A stretch of 6,041 nucleotides of DNA, taken from Phycisphaerae bacterium (GTDB lineage: Bacteria; Planctomycetota; Phycisphaerae; Sedimentisphaerales; Anaerohalosphaeraceae). The stretch covers positions 1-6,041 of the forward strand of contig JAIPFN010000062.1 of the NCBI GenBank assembly GCA_021736615.1, in the 5' to 3' direction. Below the pieces are notes generated by a model that ran no database searches, was not told the origin of the DNA, and saw nothing but the letters and a program-made list of their open reading frames with translations. Of the stretch, positions 5,059 through 6,041 are shown piece by piece (position 1 is the stretch's first letter; each line of letters begins with the position of its first letter). Both the position numbers and the translations under genes were made by a program.

Positions 5059-5505
5059 ATGAAAGTCAATTTGGTCCTTTTGAAAGTGGGGGGAATTAAC
5101 AAGGTATTTTCGTTGCCTAGCACTGTCACCATTGTCGGCAGAAGGCAGGATTGTGATCTGTGCGTCCCTCTTATGGTTATTTCCCGGCGGCATTGTGCGA
5201 TGAATATGGATGGTGGTGTTCTGTCAATTCGCGATCTGGGCTCCAGTAACGGCACTTTTGTAAACGGTGAACCCATTGAGGAAGCCGACCTTTCTCCCGG
5301 TGATAAGGTTTCTATCGGGCCGCTTAATTTTGTGGTTCAGATCGATGGTGTTCCCGCCGAGATCGTCGGTGACGAGCCGTTGGTGTCTCTTTCGGATGTA
5401 CGGGCAAAGATCAGTACTGAAGCTGCCGATGTTATCGCCTCGGGTTCGGACCGGACGCAGCAGGACATCAACAGTACCGAAATCATCAATATAACCGACG
5501 AATAG
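5059..5505 (+). CDS. Small FHA-domain protein
   Basis: A 148-residue cytosolic protein made almost entirely of one forkhead-associated domain (about 5-95). The phosphothreonine-binding signature is intact: GRR at 27-29, SRRH at 42-45 and LGSSNGTFVNG at 60-70, with the conserved Gly, Arg, Ser, His and Asn. Such domains dock on threonine-phosphorylated partners of Ser/Thr kinases. The last 50 or so residues are acidic, rich in Asp, Ser and Thr, and probably disordered; they could themselves be phosphorylated or mediate partner contacts, but this is inference. ATG 5059 is preceded by GAAAGG at 8 bases. No kinase, phosphatase or secretion gene is adjacent, so the partner is unknown. The gene is divergent from the HAD phosphatase and has its own promoter. 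No transcription terminator is obvious after it. Confidence 0.9.
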   Translation: MKVNLVLLKVGGINKVFSLPSTVTIVGRRQDCDLCVPLMVISRRHCAMNMDGGVLSIRDLGSSNGTFVNGEPIEEADLSPGDKVSIGPLNFVVQIDGVPAEIVGDEPLVSLSDVRAKISTEAADVIASGSDRTQQDINSTEIINITDE

Positions 5506-5553
5506 AGCATTATAGCCCATTCAGAGCATTTTTGAGCTTTGTTGCTTTGGGCA

Positions 5554-5582
5554 TTGTTTTCTAGCAGTTTTTCGTGTATAAT
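5554..5582 (+). promoter_or_regulatory. Probable sigma-70 promoter for the pseudouridine synthase gene
   Basis: TTGTTT (5554-5559), a 17-base spacer and a perfect TATAAT (5577-5582). Initiation near 5589 leaves a leader of about 40 bases before TTG 5628. It lies in the 122-base gap after the FHA gene, so the downstream gene need not depend on FHA transcription. Confidence 0.65.
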
Positions 5583-5627
5583 GAATCCTTTTAACGCGAT
5601 AGCAGTGTATTTGTACAGGATTCATAA

Positions 5628-6041
5628 TTGAAAAATAAGATCGAAATAATCTATCAGGACGACGACATTCTCGTCGTAAACAAACCTTCGGGCATCTCCG
5701 TAACAAAGGACCGATCCGGGAATTTGGACCTTATACCCGCTTTGCAGCGCCAAAATGGGCTTGATCGCGAGATTCGGCTGATCCATCGGCTTGATAAGGA
5801 TACGTCGGGGGTTATGGTGATGGCGTTGAATCCTGAGACGCAGAGCGCTTATTCGAGTTGTTTTGAGAAGCGGCTTGTTAAGAAGACGTATCTCGCGCTG
5901 GTTAGCGGGATGCTTGTCCATGAGACCGGCACGATCCGCTCGGCGCTGTCGCAGGCTGACAGTAAACCCAATTTAATGCGTGTTAATCCGCGAAAAGGCA
6001 AGCCTGCGGTTACTGAGTATGCGTTGCTAGCCGACTTTGGA
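5628..6041 (+). CDS. RluA-family RNA pseudouridine synthase, 5' part (cut by window end)
   Basis: The first 138 residues are present and the frame is open at the right edge. The opening IIYQDDDILVVNKPSGISV (7-25) is the classic RluA-family N-terminal strand, and IHRLDKDTSG (52-61) contains the catalytic aspartate D56 that attacks the target uridine. KKTYLALVSG (85-94) and KPAVTEY (125-131) are further family motifs. There is no room for an S4 RNA-binding domain before the catalytic core, so it resembles the short RluA/TruC type rather than RluC/RluD. The modified site (23S rRNA or tRNA) cannot be told from this fragment. The start is TTG 5628: a TAA stands directly before it in frame, AGGA (5617-5620) is 7 bases upstream, and the next possible start would delete the N-terminal motif. 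The protein is expected to be cytosolic. Confidence 0.88.
   Translation, partial: MKNKIEIIYQDDDILVVNKPSGISVTKDRSGNLDLIPALQRQNGLDREIRLIHRLDKDTSGVMVMALNPETQSAYSSCFEKRLVKKTYLALVSGMLVHETGTIRSALSQADSKPNLMRVNPRKGKPAVTEYALLADFG

Noticed and set aside
5506..5553. Terminator after the FHA gene
   Set aside because: The repeated GAGCAT and GAGC words do not form a stable stem followed by a T-run.
1..6041. A template repeat or reverse transcriptase for the variable regions inside this window
   Set aside because: Apart from the two gene copies, I see no sequence on either strand with the GGGTTTCGTGTCGCCTCC end or AAC-rich equivalents, and no frame with reverse transcriptase motifs.

Overview
The window looks like a piece of chromosome from an AT-leaning Gram-negative bacterium. 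A planctomycete of the Phycisphaerae type is the best guess. The guess rests on two exported proteins with PEP-CTERM tails ending in an LGLGGLML-type helix and a basic cluster, a small FHA protein, and intergenic DNA full of short degenerate repeats. This assignment is inference, because no rRNA or marker gene is present.

Layout. Positions 1-480 are gene-free and hold a small GC-rich tandem repeat array. A near-consensus promoter (481-508) then drives two tandemly duplicated genes (595-1491 and 1599-2468). Both encode secreted SUMF1/FGE-sulfatase-fold proteins with PEP-CTERM anchors, and a strong intrinsic terminator (2548-2583) follows the second gene. Positions 2584-3157 are a repeat-rich spacer. 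Next come an unrecognised 289-residue protein (3242-4111, +), a second repeat-rich spacer, and a convergent HAD phosphatase of the phosphoglycolate phosphatase type (4265-4909, -). A small FHA-domain protein (5059-5505, +) is divergent from it. Last is the first part of an RluA-family pseudouridine synthase (5628 onward, +), cut by the window edge. Three of the six genes start with GTG or TTG, and each of these starts is fixed by a well-placed Shine-Dalgarno sequence.

The most interesting signal is in the two SUMF1-fold genes. Over their last 105 bases before the PEP-CTERM tail (1315-1419 and 2292-2396) they differ at 25 sites with no indel. Ten differences are at codon position 1, 13 at position 2 and only 2 at position 3. 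In an upstream stretch of the same genes (781-927 against 1758-1904) the split is 1/5/12, which is ordinary paralogue drift. Near-exclusive variation at positions 1 and 2 of NNC codons, inside a C-type-lectin-like fold and ending in an invariant 18-base block, is the signature of variable regions written by a diversity-generating retroelement (adenine mutagenesis of AAC-like template codons). Neither the reverse transcriptase nor the template repeat is in this window, so the retroelement itself would have to lie elsewhere in the genome. If correct, the pair are exported, surface-anchored, hypervariable ligand-binding proteins.

The remaining genes (phosphatase, FHA protein, pseudouridine synthase) look like ordinary chromosomal genes with no evident link to the variable pair.
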